A stretch of DNA of 64,000 bases from Rhodococcus sp. KBS0724. GTDB lineage: Bacteria; Actinomycetota; Actinomycetes; Mycobacteriales; Mycobacteriaceae. This document shows, piece by piece, positions 53,173-63,576 of the stretch. The DNA is taken from assembly GCF_005938745.2 (NCBI RefSeq), contig NZ_VCBX02000001.1, forward strand, positions 4,602,501 to 4,666,500, in the 5' to 3' direction. Numbering within the stretch: position 1 is the first letter of the stretch; the number at the start of each line of letters is the position of its first letter. A program made the translations under genes and the position numbers. The notes under the pieces are model-generated. The model did no database searches. It saw only the letters and a program-made list of their open reading frames with translations, and was not told the DNA's origin.

Positions 53173-53946
53173 TTACTCGAGTGTCAGCACCTCACCCGAC
53201 GCCAACTGAACTGCCCGCGACGTGTCTTTGAGGTCGACGCCGGAACGCCCCAGCTTTCGGGCGCCGGCCACCAAACCCGCAACGACGCGGGCTGCCTGCT
53301 CGTAGCCCAGACCTTCAGGCGGATGGATGTTGGAGATGCAGTTTCTATCCGCGTCTGTGCGTCCGACTCGTGGGAGATGGGTTAGATAGATCCCGACGCT
53401 GTCTGCAACCGAGAGCCCCGGACGCTCGCCGATCAGGACCACAGCAGTTTGCACACCCATTGCCGCCGCGATGTGATCACCCAACGCAACCCGCGCATTG
53501 GTCGCGATCACCGGCGGCGCAATCGAATACGTCGTTCCCAACTCGGCGACAAGCGCTGCGAGCAACTGCTCACCGTGATCCATGAGGGCGCGCGGTGAAA
53601 GTCCGTCCGCGAGAATGAATCCGATCTCGTTGTCCGACGTGGTGATCGCGCTGATATCTGCCGGTCGGCGTCCGAGATCGGGTCGGCGTAGGTACTCGCT
53701 CCGCGTGGACGCGCCGCTGGTGACCACCACCGGCGCCCCGATTCCGACGGCTTCGACCCGCCGAGCGAGGACCTCCGAATCGAGCGGAACATGAACAGCA
53801 TCCCGCGCGGCAGCATGAGCGGCCTTGAACTCGAGCACTCGACTGGTGGGCAACGAATCTCCGGTGCGGCCCAATCCGATTCGCGACTGCGTTGTCGCAC
53901 GAAGCGGACTCCAGAAGTCGACGACCGGTGCCGCGTCGTCGCTCAT
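53173..53946 (-). CDS. eutC: Ethanolamine ammonia-lyase small subunit
   Basis: The 257-residue protein matches EutC along its length, with SRIGLGRTGDS (about 16-26), the conserved region LADGLSPRAL (about 113) and GERPGLSVADSVGIYLTH (about 172), and the Cys of NCISNIHPPEG. With EutB it makes the adenosylcobalamin enzyme that splits ethanolamine into acetaldehyde and ammonia. Its ATG overlaps the eutB stop by 4 bases. No reactivase or microcompartment gene is present. Confidence 0.93.
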   Translation of the reverse strand: MSDDAAPVVDFWSPLRATTQSRIGLGRTGDSLPTSRVLEFKAAHAAARDAVHVPLDSEVLARRVEAVGIGAPVVVTSGASTRSEYLRRPDLGRRPADISAITTSDNEIGFILADGLSPRALMDHGEQLLAALVAELGTTYSIAPPVIATNARVALGDHIAAAMGVQTAVVLIGERPGLSVADSVGIYLTHLPRVGRTDADRNCISNIHPPEGLGYEQAARVVAGLVAGARKLGRSGVDLKDTSRAVQLASGEVLTLE

Positions 53947-55355
53947 CGATTCACCGTCAGTGCTCGCAGTGGCGAGAGAGAAGCGTCTACCGGCAGCACT
54001 CGTCCGTCTCCGTCCGTCATCCCCAAACCGTGAAGCCAGGCCTCGAACTCCGGGGCAGGTTGCAGGCCCAACACCCGCCGCACGTACAACGCGTCGTGGA
54101 AAGCCAGACTCTGATACCCGAGCATCACGTCGTCCGCCCCGGGAACCGCGATCACAAATGCCGCCCCCGCCACTCCGAGCAGGGTCAACAGGTTGTCCAT
54201 GTCGTCCTGGTCGGCTTCGGCGTGGTTGGTATAACAGACGTCCACACCCATCGGCAGTCCCAGCAGTTTGCCGCAGAAATGATCCTCGAGGCCCGCCCGG
54301 ATAATCTGTTTGCCGTCGTACAGGTACTCGGGCCCGATGAATCCGACGACAGTGTTGACCAAGAGGGGTTCGAGGTCGCGGGCCACCGCGTACGCGCGGG
54401 TTTCGAGAGTCTGCTGATCGACGGGCGCGCCGCCGGTGCCCAGGTGAGCGCCGGAACTGAGCGCAGACCCCTGTCCGGTCTCGAGGTACATGACGTTGTT
54501 CCCGACAGTCCCCCGGTTCAAGGATCGGCCGGCGTCGTTACCTTCCCGGAGCAGCGGAATATTCACTCCGAAGCCGGAATTGGCGCCTTCGGTACCGGCA
54601 ATCGACTGGAAGACCAGATCGACCGGCACACCGGATTCGATCAGTCCGATCGTCGTGGTCACGTGCGAGAGCACGCAGGATTGTGTCGGGATCTCGAATC
54701 GCTGCCGGATGTCGTCGAGAAGATGCAGCAGATCCGATGTGGCCTGCGGAGAGTCCGTCGCCGGGTTGATTCCGATGACGGCATCGCCGCAACCCAGGAG
54801 GAGACCGTCCAGCGTGGCCGCGGCAATTCCCCGTGGGTCGTCGGTGGGATGGTTTGGTTGTAGCCGCGTGCTCAATCGCCCCGGTAGACCGATGGTGGTC
54901 CGGAAGCCGGCGGTGACGGTGATCGCCTTCGCGACGGCAATCAGATCCTGATTACGCATGATCTTGCTGACCGCCGCCACCATCTCCGGAGTCAAGCCAG
55001 GACTGACCGCCGCAAGGTGGGCCGCGGCACCCGGCGCCGACGCCGTTTCGAGGAGCCAGTCCCGCAAGCCGCCGACGGTCAGATGCGCGACCGGTTGGAA
55101 CGCCAGACGGTTGTGACTGTCGATGATAAGCCGGGTGACTTCGTCGTCCTCGTAAGGAACCAGAAGATCTTCCAGGAAGACCTTCAACGGAAGATCCGCC
55201 AGAACCCATTGGGCAGCAGCACGTTCCGCGTCGGAGTGCGCAGCGCAGCCGGCCAGTTCGTCACCCGATCGCAGTGGTGTCGCCTTGGCCATGACGTCGA
55301 CGAGACTCTCGAACGAGTATGTCGTGCCCGAAACCTGTTGGTGGTACATGGTCAT
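53943..55355 (-). CDS. eutB: Ethanolamine ammonia-lyase large subunit
   Basis: The 470-residue protein is the catalytic TIM-barrel subunit, with LSRL-like RLSTRLQPNHPTDDP, GINPATDS, QSIAGTEGANSGFG and the substrate-binding region VDVCYTNHAEADQDD. It binds adenosylcobalamin and starts the radical deamination. It is coupled by 4-base overlaps to both the permease and eutC. The product acetaldehyde is expected to be used by the ALDH encoded at 57558. Confidence 0.95.
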   Translation of the reverse strand: MTMYHQQVSGTTYSFESLVDVMAKATPLRSGDELAGCAAHSDAERAAAQWVLADLPLKVFLEDLLVPYEDDEVTRLIIDSHNRLAFQPVAHLTVGGLRDWLLETASAPGAAAHLAAVSPGLTPEMVAAVSKIMRNQDLIAVAKAITVTAGFRTTIGLPGRLSTRLQPNHPTDDPRGIAAATLDGLLLGCGDAVIGINPATDSPQATSDLLHLLDDIRQRFEIPTQSCVLSHVTTTIGLIESGVPVDLVFQSIAGTEGANSGFGVNIPLLREGNDAGRSLNRGTVGNNVMYLETGQGSALSSGAHLGTGGAPVDQQTLETRAYAVARDLEPLLVNTVVGFIGPEYLYDGKQIIRAGLEDHFCGKLLGLPMGVDVCYTNHAEADQDDMDNLLTLLGVAGAAFVIAVPGADDVMLGYQSLAFHDALYVRRVLGLQPAPEFEAWLHGLGMTDGDGRVLPVDASLSPLRALTVNR

Positions 55356-56815
55356 TCCAGTTCTTCTTCCGCCTGTGCAAGTACAGCAAACTCCTCGTCG
55401 GGCGAGTTGGCAACAAGATGATGTCGACTGTAGAGACCAAAATATGCCATGAGAACGCCGAACGCTGCGAGAGTGAGAAGTGCTGCAATCGGATCGACCA
55501 GGAATGTGGCGACCACCGATATCGCGGCGACAACCAGAGCAAACGAGGTGGTGGCAATTCCGCCGGGAGTCCGATAGGGGCGGGGCATGTTCGGCTCTCG
55601 CTTACGAAGCACGATGTGACTCACCATCATCAGCACATAGCTGACAGCGGCGCCGAACACCGCCATGTTCAGCAGCATCGCGCCTTCTCCGGTGAGCGAG
55701 AGCGCAAAACCGATGACTCCGGGAACAACGAGTGCCAATGTCGGGGCCTTGCGCTTGTTCGTCACCGACAGGTTCTTCGGGAGGTATCCGGCGCGCGAGA
55801 GTGCAAAGGTCTGGCGGGAGTACGCGTACATGATCGAGAAGAAACTTGCCACCAGACCGGCGAGCCCGATGTAGTTGACAACCTTGGCGCTGCCACTGTC
55901 ACCGAGTGCTTCGACCAGCGGGTTTCCGGAGGTGGACAACGCGTCGGCGCCCAATGCCCCCGTAGCCAGGAAGAGAACCGTTGCGCCGGTGACGATCAGG
56001 AGCAACATGCTGATGATGATGCCGCGCGGGACGTTCTTCTCCGGCTCGCGCGCCTCCTCGGCTGCGAGCGGAACACCCTCCACCGCAAGGAAGAACCAGA
56101 TCGCGAAGGGAACTGCCGCCCAGATACCGATCAAACCGAAGGGCAGGAACGACGACGACCCCGCGGCGGACGTATCGACGGCAATGTCGGTGAGATTCGA
56201 CGAATCGAACAGTCCCACAGCGGAAATCGCAAAGACGACAAGACCGACGAGAGCAATGGCGGTAATCACGAACATCGCCTTGAGTGCTTCACCCGCACCG
56301 GTGAGGTGAATACCGATGAAGATCGCATACACCGCGAGGTAGACCCACCACCCGTCGGTGATTCCGAACAGATTGAGCGATTCGACGTAGGCACCGATGA
56401 AGGTCGCGATGGCTGCCGGCGCGATGGAATACTCGATGAGAATTGCAGTGCCGGTGGCAAATCCACCCCACGGCCCCAACGCGCGACGGGCAAACGTGTA
56501 CCCGCCACCAGCAGCGGGTAGCGCCGACGACATCTCGGCCATGCCCAGCACCATCGCCAGGTACATTCCGGCGATGACGACGGCAGCGATGAGCAGACCG
56601 CCGAAACCGCCTTCGGCGAGACCGTTGTTCCATCCGGCGTAGTCGCCGGAAATCACATAGCTGACTCCCAATCCGGCCAGCAGCACCCATCCTGCCGTAC
56701 CTTTGCGGAGTGTTCGTTTTTCGAGATACGAATTGTCTTCTGCATGAAAATCTGCGCCGTCGTGGTGCGCACCCGTCGGCTTGTCCGGCACGTGCTCGGA
56801 AAGAGACATGTCCAT
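55352..56815 (-). CDS. eat: Ethanolamine permease (APC superfamily)
   Basis: The 487-residue protein has a hydrophilic N-terminus of about 45 residues and about twelve hydrophobic helices. GDYAGWNNGLAEGGFGG in helix 1 and a RREP cytoplasmic segment near the end are marks of the ethanolamine/amino-acid permease group. It imports ethanolamine for EutBC, to which it is translationally coupled. A hairpin at 56896 separates it from the DUF779 gene. No cobalamin riboswitch was seen in its leader. Confidence 0.9.
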   Translation of the reverse strand: MDMSLSEHVPDKPTGAHHDGADFHAEDNSYLEKRTLRKGTAGWVLLAGLGVSYVISGDYAGWNNGLAEGGFGGLLIAAVVIAGMYLAMVLGMAEMSSALPAAGGGYTFARRALGPWGGFATGTAILIEYSIAPAAIATFIGAYVESLNLFGITDGWWVYLAVYAIFIGIHLTGAGEALKAMFVITAIALVGLVVFAISAVGLFDSSNLTDIAVDTSAAGSSSFLPFGLIGIWAAVPFAIWFFLAVEGVPLAAEEAREPEKNVPRGIIISMLLLIVTGATVLFLATGALGADALSTSGNPLVEALGDSGSAKVVNYIGLAGLVASFFSIMYAYSRQTFALSRAGYLPKNLSVTNKRKAPTLALVVPGVIGFALSLTGEGAMLLNMAVFGAAVSYVLMMVSHIVLRKREPNMPRPYRTPGGIATTSFALVVAAISVVATFLVDPIAALLTLAAFGVLMAYFGLYSRHHLVANSPDEEFAVLAQAEEELE

Positions 56816-56895
56816 CCTCTGAATCGGTCAAGAATTCAACGACGCCAGTGCCCGGCGCCGCGTGGCTCAACAGTATGGGTGAGAAGTAACTAACG

Positions 56896-56909
56896 ATCGC
56901 CGCGGCGAT
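56896..56909 (-). terminator. Short hairpin between the DUF779 gene and the permease
   Basis: A perfect 14-base palindrome ATCGCCGCGGCGAT 19 bases after the DUF779 stop. It is a weak terminator or an operator for the eut genes. Confidence 0.45.
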
Positions 56910-56927
56910 GACCGGGCTGTTAAACGC

Positions 56928-57500
56928 TCAGGCTCGTCCGGCCATGCCCGGAACCGGGCAGGCGTCCACCGCTTCGGCGACAACCTGCGGAACCGTCGGC
57001 GGGAGGGGACGCACCCCAGCCTCCCACTCGGCGCCGACCAGAATCGCGGACGAGTTGAGCGCGTCGTTCTCTTGCGGCGTGAAAGTCCTTGCTCGACTGA
57101 GGAATCGGAATCCTCCAGGAGACTCCAGGCTGAACCCGCTGCCCCGTCCGGGCACCACGTCCAGAACCAGCTGGGTATGCTTCCACGCTTCGAACTGGGA
57201 TCCGGAAATCCAGACCTGGACGGCGTCCGTACCTATTGGCAGGTCGACGGGAACCTCACCGACACCTAGCCGCAGATCGATGACGCCGAGCAGTACATCA
57301 CGGTCACCGACGATGAATTCACCTGCGGGATAACACATCGGCGCGCTGCCATCGCAGCAACCACCCGATTGGTGCATCATCAGTTCGCCGTGGTTTCCGC
57401 TGAGGCGGCGCAGAAGATCAGCCGCCCCAGCGGTGGTCACGAGACGGGGTGGAACGACGCCTGCAGTGTCATCAGGTGCGGTGACATCGGTAGCGTCCAT
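56928..57500 (-). CDS. DUF779 protein, acetaldehyde dehydrogenase partner, with C-terminal extension
   Basis: The 190-residue protein has the DUF779 signature HQSGGCCDGSAPMC (about 43-56) with three cysteines, then the GDRDVLLG and FEAWKHTQL segments. The usual family length is about 110-130; here about 50 residues follow, ending DACPVPGMAGRA. DUF779 genes commonly sit beside acetaldehyde dehydrogenases and the same is seen here, 57 bases after the ALDH. A metal or redox role is suggested by the cysteines. No reaction is proven. Confidence 0.85.
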   Translation of the reverse strand: MDATDVTAPDDTAGVVPPRLVTTAGAADLLRRLSGNHGELMMHQSGGCCDGSAPMCYPAGEFIVGDRDVLLGVIDLRLGVGEVPVDLPIGTDAVQVWISGSQFEAWKHTQLVLDVVPGRGSGFSLESPGGFRFLSRARTFTPQENDALNSSAILVGAEWEAGVRPLPPTVPQVVAEAVDACPVPGMAGRA

Positions 57501-57557
57501 TCCAACCTCCGTGCGTTCGTATTCTCGTGTTGTCTTACCTGCTGCGCGAAGCGAGGA

Positions 57558-59081
57558 TCAGAAGAAGCCCTGAGCCTTCTGCGCGTAGCTGACCAGGAGG
57601 TTCTTGGTCTGCTGGTAGTGCGAGAGCATCATCAGGTGGTTCTCGCGGCCGATACCGGACTGCTTGTATCCACCGAAGGCGGCGTGTGCCGGGTACTGGT
57701 GATACGTGTTGGTCCACACTCGGCCGGCCTGGATATCGCGGCCCGCACGGTAAGCAACTCCACCGTCACGCGACCAGACGCCCGCGCCGAGACCGTAGAG
57801 GGTGTCATTGGCAAGTTCGATGGCCTCGTCGTAATCCTTGAAGGACGTGACGGACACGACCGGTCCGAAGATCTCTTCCTGGAAGATGCGCATCTTGTTG
57901 TTGCCGGTGAAGACCGTCGGCTGCACGTAGTAGCCGCCGGCGAGGTCGCCGCCCAGCTGCGCCCGCTCGCCGCCGGTGATGACCTTGGCACCTTCGGCCT
58001 TGCCGATCTCGATGTAGGACAGAATCTTCTCGAGCTGGTCGTTGCTGGCCTGCGCACCGATCATGGTGTCGGTGTCGAGCGGATCGCCCTGGCGCACAGC
58101 CTTGGTGCGGATGGCAGCCATTGCGAGGAAGTCGTCGAAGATGTCTTCCTGGATCAACGAACGCGACGGGCACGTGCATACCTCGCCCTGGTTGAGCGCG
58201 AACATCGTGAAGCCTTCGAGGGCCTTGTCCTGGTAGTCGTCGTTGGCGGCGAGCACGTCGGAGAAGAAGATGTTGGGGCTCTTGCCACCGAGTTCGAGGG
58301 TGACCGGGATCAGGTTCTGCGACGCGTACTGCATGATGAGGCGTCCGGTGGTGGTTTCGCCGGTGAACGCGATCTTCTTGATGCGCGGGCTCGATGCAAG
58401 CGGCTTGCCTGCCTCCACGCCGAAGCCGTTGACGATGTTGAGAACACCGGCAGGCAGCAGGTCACCGATGATGCCGATGAGGTGCAGGATCGAGACGGGA
58501 GTCTGCTCTGCGGGCTTGAGCACGATGGCATTGCCGGCAGCGAGCGCGGGAGCAAGCTTCCACACTGCCATCAGGATCGGGAAGTTCCACGGAATGATCT
58601 GGCCGACTACACCGAGCGGCTCATGGAAGTGGTAGGCAACCGTGTCGGAGTTGATCTCCGAGAGCGAACCTTCTTGTGCGCGAATGGCTCCCGCAAAGTA
58701 GCGGAAGTGATCGATGGCGAGCGGGATGTCGGCGTTGAGGGTCTCGCGGATCGGCTTGCCGTTGTCCCATGACTCGGCGAGTGCGATGGATTCGAGGTTC
58801 TCCTCCATACGATCTGCGATCTTGTTCAAGATGATCGCGCGCTCGGCGACCGAGGTCTTGCCCCAGGCCGGAGCTGCTGCGTGTGCTGCGTCGAGAGCGA
58901 GCTCGATGTCTTCTGCGGTGGAACGAGCCACATCGCAGAAGTTCTGTCCGGTCACCGGTGTCGGGTTCTCGAAGTACTGACCCTTGACCGGAGCAACCCA
59001 TTCGTTGCCGATCCAGTTGTCGTATCGAGACTGGAAGGACATGATCGCGTCAGCGGTACCTGGGCGGGCGTACACGGTCAT
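57558..59081 (-). CDS. Acetaldehyde-type NAD-dependent aldehyde dehydrogenase (ExaC/AldA-like)
   Basis: The 507-residue enzyme has [28 protein letters not shown] (base Glu) and [11 protein letters not shown] (catalytic Cys). The sequence and the N-terminal [10 protein letters not shown] fit the ExaC/AldB group that oxidises acetaldehyde to acetate. Neighbours support this: the DUF779 partner and ethanolamine lyase downstream, the GAF regulator upstream. The ATG at 59081 is used. A GCAACGT array lies about 100 bases upstream. Confidence 0.92.
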   Translation of the reverse strand: MTVYARPGTADAIMSFQSRYDNWIGNEWVAPVKGQYFENPTPVTGQNFCDVARSTAEDIELALDAAHAAAPAWGKTSVAERAIILNKIADRMEENLESIALAESWDNGKPIRETLNADIPLAIDHFRYFAGAIRAQEGSLSEINSDTVAYHFHEPLGVVGQIIPWNFPILMAVWKLAPALAAGNAIVLKPAEQTPVSILHLIGIIGDLLPAGVLNIVNGFGVEAGKPLASSPRIKKIAFTGETTTGRLIMQYASQNLIPVTLELGGKSPNIFFSDVLAANDDYQDKALEGFTMFALNQGEVCTCPSRSLIQEDIFDDFLAMAAIRTKAVRQGDPLDTDTMIGAQASNDQLEKILSYIEIGKAEGAKVITGGERAQLGGDLAGGYYVQPTVFTGNNKMRIFQEEIFGPVVSVTSFKDYDEAIELANDTLYGLGAGVWSRDGGVAYRAGRDIQAGRVWTNTYHQYPAHAAFGGYKQSGIGRENHLMMLSHYQQTKNLLVSYAQKAQGFF

Positions 59082-59177
59082 TGCAAGCTCCTATGTAAAC
59101 GTGATCTTCCTGGGCACAGTCCCGAAATCGGTGACTGCAGTCCCACCCCCCGGCGGGGTGTGATTCACAACACTAGG

Positions 59178-59237
59178 AGTTGCAACGTTGCAACTACGTT
59201 GCGTCGGTGCAACGTGCCCGTTCCGTCAGTGCAACGT
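59178..59237. promoter_or_regulatory. GCAACGT operator array between the GAF regulator and the ALDH
   Basis: A perfect 18-base palindrome AGTTGCAACGTTGCAACT spans 59178-59195. It is followed at once by ACGTTGC-N6-GCAACGT (59196-59215) and by another GCAACGT at 59231-59237. This gives five half-sites in 60 bases, upstream of the ALDH and downstream of the regulator. It is a likely binding array for that regulator. Confidence 0.75.
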
Positions 59238-59246
59238 GCCCGTTTC

Positions 59247-60551
59247 TCAGAGACCGAGCTGCCGGTCCAGCAGATCAATTTTGGCCTTGACCTGCGAATA
59301 CAGAGCAGATTGCGGGTCGAGCGTCGACAGGTACGCCTCCCAGACGACGGAATCCTCCCGGCCATGGACGGAGGTGGTCCACTTGGCAAGAAGGGTGGCG
59401 TCGTCGCCGCGCAGCAGTGCGGCCTGAACCCGAGTGCGCAATTCGTCCCGGATTGCGTCGATACCCGGAGCGGTGGAACCGCTCAGGACCGGGCCGGAAT
59501 ACAAGCGCATGGCTGTCGCCGCGTCCCCACGGTCCAGTGCCTTGCGGACGTCGTCGACGTCCGTGGCGAACTCGGTGATGATGCGATAGGGCCTCGACGC
59601 CAGCCGATCGGCGCCGAAAACCTTGCGAAGGCGAGACATCTCGGCGCGAATGGTGACACCGTCCAGCTCACCTTCATCGAGGAGAACGGCCAGGTGATCG
59701 GCACTGAGCCCTTCTGGATGTTCGGAGAGCAGAAGCAAGATTTCGGCGTGGCGTTGTGAGATCGGAATCCGCTCACCGCCGCGGACGAGAGTTGGCCGTC
59801 CGCCGCCGAACGTCTCCAGCCTCGGAGCCGAGGCAGTGAGCGGGATCGGCGAATTGAGCAGGTGGAACCGCAATTCCGATTCAGCTGCGGCCACCGTTGC
59901 ACGAATCAACGACAACACTTCGGGGACGGCAACCCGGGGGCCACCGGTGATGTCGATCGCGCCGAGAATCTGTCCGGTGGTGGGATCGTGGACGGGCGCC
60001 GCCGAACAACTCCAGTCATGCACGGTCCGATTGAAATGTTCCGAACCGAAAATCTGCACCGAGTGATCGAGCGCCAGTGCCGTCCCCGGAGCATTGGTGC
60101 CGACGCGATCTTCACTCCAGTCCGCGCCTTCGACAAAATTCATCGACAGTGCGCGGTCCTTGGCGGCACTATCGCCCTCCACCCACAGCAACCGGCCGTG
60201 CGCATCGCTGATCGCGATCAACAGGCCGGTTTCGGCTGCGTCCTCTACCAGCAGTTTTCGAACCACAGGACGAATGAGAGACATGGGATGCGACGAGCGA
60301 TAACTTTCGAGATCGAGCCCTTCGAGCATCGCCGGAGCGCCGACGACGTCAGGATCGACACCGTTGTTTCTGCTACGCATCCAGGATTCGAGCACAACAG
60401 ACCGCACGCGTGAATCGTCCGTGCCGGGCCCGTCGTGGGCGTCGATGAAAGACTGATGGGCACTCGACAGTCGACGTGCCAGCACCGCTACGTCGTCTCC
60501 GGGCCGCACCGCTACCCACGGGTTGCCGTACACAGCCTGTTCACGTGCCAT
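59247..60551 (-). CDS. GAF-domain transcription regulator with C-terminal winged-helix-like domain
   Basis: The 434-residue protein begins MAREQAVYG after GGAGG. The N-terminal two-thirds resembles the GAF sensor of AcoR-like regulators (SVQIFGSEHF, APVHDPTTGQILGAIDITGG). Past residue 260 the AAA and Fis parts are replaced by an OmpR-like winged helix (ISQRHAEILLLLSEHPEGLSADHLAVLL) and a helical tail. It is likely to switch on the ALDH-DUF779 genes in response to an aldehyde or alcohol signal; this is inference from position. Confidence 0.85.
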   Translation of the reverse strand: MAREQAVYGNPWVAVRPGDDVAVLARRLSSAHQSFIDAHDGPGTDDSRVRSVVLESWMRSRNNGVDPDVVGAPAMLEGLDLESYRSSHPMSLIRPVVRKLLVEDAAETGLLIAISDAHGRLLWVEGDSAAKDRALSMNFVEGADWSEDRVGTNAPGTALALDHSVQIFGSEHFNRTVHDWSCSAAPVHDPTTGQILGAIDITGGPRVAVPEVLSLIRATVAAAESELRFHLLNSPIPLTASAPRLETFGGGRPTLVRGGERIPISQRHAEILLLLSEHPEGLSADHLAVLLDEGELDGVTIRAEMSRLRKVFGADRLASRPYRIITEFATDVDDVRKALDRGDAATAMRLYSGPVLSGSTAPGIDAIRDELRTRVQAALLRGDDATLLAKWTTSVHGREDSVVWEAYLSTLDPQSALYSQVKAKIDLLDRQLGL

Positions 60552-60624
60552 ATTCTGTGTTCCTCCGCTCCCCTGCCACTGTAGTGCCGATCACATCACA
60601 ATGGTGAAGATGGTCGGTTGGTTC

Positions 60625-62112
60625 TTACGATCGCGCAGCGTCACGCACCAATTCACTGGCTCGCTCGGCCACCATCACCGCAGTTGCATGGGGCCCGCGG
60701 GTGGGAATCACCGGCATGATCGATGTGTCGACAATACTGAGTGCGTCGACTCCGAGAACGCTGCATCGATCGTCGACAACCGCTCCCGGATCGAACTCCG
60801 AACCCATGACGCAACTACCCGACATGTGTAGTGACGTGCCCAACCGCGATTCGATCCACTCGTCCGAATACTCGATCTCGGGCCGCCGGATCATCCCGGT
60901 CTTTGCAATAGTCTCGAGCAGGTCCTCGGCGATCTGCATCCCCCTCCTGACGACTTGTCGATCGTGCGCGGACTCGACGTAGTTGTATCGGATCCTCGGC
61001 GAACCACCCGGCGCCTTCGGATCGAGTTCGACGGTTCCTCGGCTGTGCGGCGCCATCAGTACCACTCCGATCCCATGGTCCATCTGTGGAATCCCGGGCA
61101 CCAGATCGGTGAACGACGCTGTATAGGGCCGGATTTCGAGGTCCGCGTCGTTGAGAGTCATCTCCAGCACCGGGGTCTGCGGTCGCAGAGTCTCCGGAAC
61201 CGAATATTGATAAGGCAGTAGCACTTCCGGATGATCGACAAAACCCTGCCCCACTCCCGGAAGGTCGACAACAACCGGAACATCGTGAGCCACAAGCTGA
61301 TCAGCCGATCCGATGCCTGAGTTCAGGAGCAGGAGCGGAGTGGCCACCGCGCCGGAGCACACCACGATGTGACGTCCGTGGATACGCCGCACCCCGGTGC
61401 CGTCGAGAACATCGACTCCTACGGCCCGCGTCCCCGAGAACACGATTCGCAGGACGGTGACACCGACATCGACGGTGAGATTGCGACGCTTCATCGCCGG
61501 TAGCAGGTAACCGACCGCAGTACTGATACGACGATGGTCGAAGATATTCAGTGGGACTGGCCCGACGCCGTCCGAATCCGGCGCATTCTTGTCTGCGTCC
61601 TCGGGGAAACCAGCCGAGAGTGCCGCGTCGTGGAACCGACTGCTGAGTGGATGCATCTCGTCGCGGCGGCGCCGACGGACCGGAATTGGACCACTGTCGC
61701 CGTGGTAAGGCCCGCCGAAATCGTGATCGGTCTCCGACTTCCGAAAATACGGCAGTACCTTCTCGTAGCTCCAGGAATCGGGCCAGAGGTCAAAGTCTGC
61801 GCGCGTTGCCCTCGCGAAGTACGCACCATTTACCGCGCCGCTGCCACCGAGAGTTCGTCCACGCGAGACGGTGGTAAGTCGACTCGGCGTCAACTCGACC
61901 GGATACGTCCAGGTGTGTTCACTCTTCGGCCCCACCGGTAGCAGGTACGGATCATCGAGAACACCCGGAAGATCAACCGTCGAACGATACCCACTTCCCG
62001 CCTCGAGAAGTAGCACCTGCGCGGCCGGGTCCTCGCTGAGCCTGGACGCAATCACACACCCCGTGGTGCCGCCACCGACCACAACGAAGTCTGCGTGATC
62101 CGTAACGCTCAC
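60625..62112 (-). CDS. mftG: Mycofactocin-system GMC oxidoreductase
   Basis: The 495-residue flavoenzyme has the Rossmann motif [15 protein letters not shown] (about 10-24) and [12 protein letters not shown] of the GMC family, and the C-terminal GSCVMG and DTSIMP segments that hold the active site. MftG is linked in mycobacteria to reoxidation of mycofactocinol and electron transfer to respiration during alcohol growth. The GTG start overlaps the mftF stop by 4 bases. It ends 73 bases before the GAF regulator, so mft and ALDH genes lie in one strand block. Confidence 0.9.
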   Translation of the reverse strand: MSVTDHADFVVVGGGTTGCVIASRLSEDPAAQVLLLEAGSGYRSTVDLPGVLDDPYLLPVGPKSEHTWTYPVELTPSRLTTVSRGRTLGGSGAVNGAYFARATRADFDLWPDSWSYEKVLPYFRKSETDHDFGGPYHGDSGPIPVRRRRRDEMHPLSSRFHDAALSAGFPEDADKNAPDSDGVGPVPLNIFDHRRISTAVGYLLPAMKRRNLTVDVGVTVLRIVFSGTRAVGVDVLDGTGVRRIHGRHIVVCSGAVATPLLLLNSGIGSADQLVAHDVPVVVDLPGVGQGFVDHPEVLLPYQYSVPETLRPQTPVLEMTLNDADLEIRPYTASFTDLVPGIPQMDHGIGVVLMAPHSRGTVELDPKAPGGSPRIRYNYVESAHDRQVVRRGMQIAEDLLETIAKTGMIRRPEIEYSDEWIESRLGTSLHMSGSCVMGSEFDPGAVVDDRCSVLGVDALSIVDTSIMPVIPTRGPHATAVMVAERASELVRDAARS

Positions 62113-63506
62113 TTGGTGATTCGAGGCTTCAAAGCCGCAGGATCCTGCGCCTCGATCGCACCACGCCACAGGCCGAATCCGTAAGCGACGTCATCGGCTC
62201 GTTTGAACAACACGTACCGCACCGGCCCCAAACCACCCTCTTCACGGTGGCGATACCAATCCACCAGCCCCTCACTGACTGCCGCGGCAAGAGCTAACCG
62301 CCGGATCTTGCGTGACGTGATCACCGCCAACAACGTCACCGGCCAGTAGTGACGGCACATCGCCGACGCCAATTGCCAGAACCCGCCCACAAAACCTTGG
62401 GCTGTCAGAATCGCCGCGATACGCGTCGGCTGCTTCAAGCCGGTGAACATCTTCCGCAATCGGAACACGGTGAACAGTAAAGCTCCGAGCGCTCCAGCCA
62501 ACCCCGACTTGGTGAGCGTTGCTGCCGCGACACACGCGAACAGCGTCGAGACCGACATGGCCATCGGCGGCACCGAACCCGGATGTCGCGCAGCCAGCGG
62601 CGCGGCGCCGGTTCCGTAGAAAGCGCGTCGGCTGAACCACTTCCCGAACTGAACCCGATGATCATGGGCGACATTGGCAACCGGTTCGTAGCGCAGTCGC
62701 CAACCGGCAGACTGGAGACGCCAACAGAAATCGACGTCCTCTGCCACCTCGAGGTTTTCATCGAATCCCTCACAGTCGAGAGCCACATCGCGCCGGACGA
62801 TCATGGCCGCGCTGGGTACATACGACACGGGACTGCCGGACTTGACGGCTGCTTCCTTCCGCCCCAGATCCAGGGAGGAACGCATACTCTCGTACCGAGC
62901 CAATGCCGTCCCGTACGGATCGAGTGCCACAATTCGCGGCGCCACCAGAGCCACACCCGGATCACTGAAGTGACCGAGCATCAGCTCGAGCCAGCCCGCT
63001 CGCGGAATGACATCCGAGTCGAGGAACGCCACGAAACGTGTTTGTGCCGAACGCAATCCCGTATTGCGGGCCGATGACGGACCACGCGCGTGCTCGTGCC
63101 GGACCACGGTGACCGTTCCCGTACCCGGGTAGTCCCGACGCGGATCAAGTGGAACCTCGGACCCGTCGTCGACCACGATCACTGCCAGATCCTTGAGAAC
63201 CGGCAACAACCGCTCGATCCCGGCAACGTTGTCCTTCACCGGAATCACGACGGTGACGTCGGAAGCCGACGGAGTCGACATCGGCCGAGGATTCGCAACA
63301 CCGGAATCGAGCAGATGGCGCGCCACCGCAGCGCTCTGCTGATCGACAACCTCGAGGAAGCCGTCGCCGATCATCGCAGCTGCAGTCGGAGCCAGCTTGA
63401 GCATGCGCGTCGGCGAACCACCGATGAGCACGCGGCCACCCGAGTACGTGCGAACTTTGGGATCCAACCGAATGCCGAAGCCGTCGGGGAGTCGTGCGGG
63501 TCGCAT
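62109..63506 (-). CDS. mftF: Mycofactocin glycosyltransferase
   Basis: The protein (465 residues from 63506) has an N-terminal [14 protein letters not shown] and [12 protein letters not shown] lead typical of MftF, then a GT2 domain with [20 protein letters not shown] (metal motif) and [15 protein letters not shown], and C-terminal membrane helices. MftF adds beta-1,4-linked glucoses to premycofactocin. I chose ATG 63506 because known MftF proteins start just before RLPDGF. In-frame ATGs at 63593 and 63623 are possible and would overlap mftE. Confidence 0.9.
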   Translation of the reverse strand: MRPARLPDGFGIRLDPKVRTYSGGRVLIGGSPTRMLKLAPTAAAMIGDGFLEVVDQQSAAVARHLLDSGVANPRPMSTPSASDVTVVIPVKDNVAGIERLLPVLKDLAVIVVDDGSEVPLDPRRDYPGTGTVTVVRHEHARGPSSARNTGLRSAQTRFVAFLDSDVIPRAGWLELMLGHFSDPGVALVAPRIVALDPYGTALARYESMRSSLDLGRKEAAVKSGSPVSYVPSAAMIVRRDVALDCEGFDENLEVAEDVDFCWRLQSAGWRLRYEPVANVAHDHRVQFGKWFSRRAFYGTGAAPLAARHPGSVPPMAMSVSTLFACVAAATLTKSGLAGALGALLFTVFRLRKMFTGLKQPTRIAAILTAQGFVGGFWQLASAMCRHYWPVTLLAVITSRKIRRLALAAAVSEGLVDWYRHREEGGLGPVRYVLFKRADDVAYGFGLWRGAIEAQDPAALKPRITK

Positions 63507-63576
63507 CAGGCGATCGTCAGGGAAAACACCGCGAATCGGTTCGGGTAGATCGCCCGCCCCCCATCGGTAACAACCA

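Noticed and set aside
56816..56927. A cobalamin riboswitch before the ethanolamine permease
   Set aside because: The 112-base leader has only a short palindrome and no B12-box sequence.
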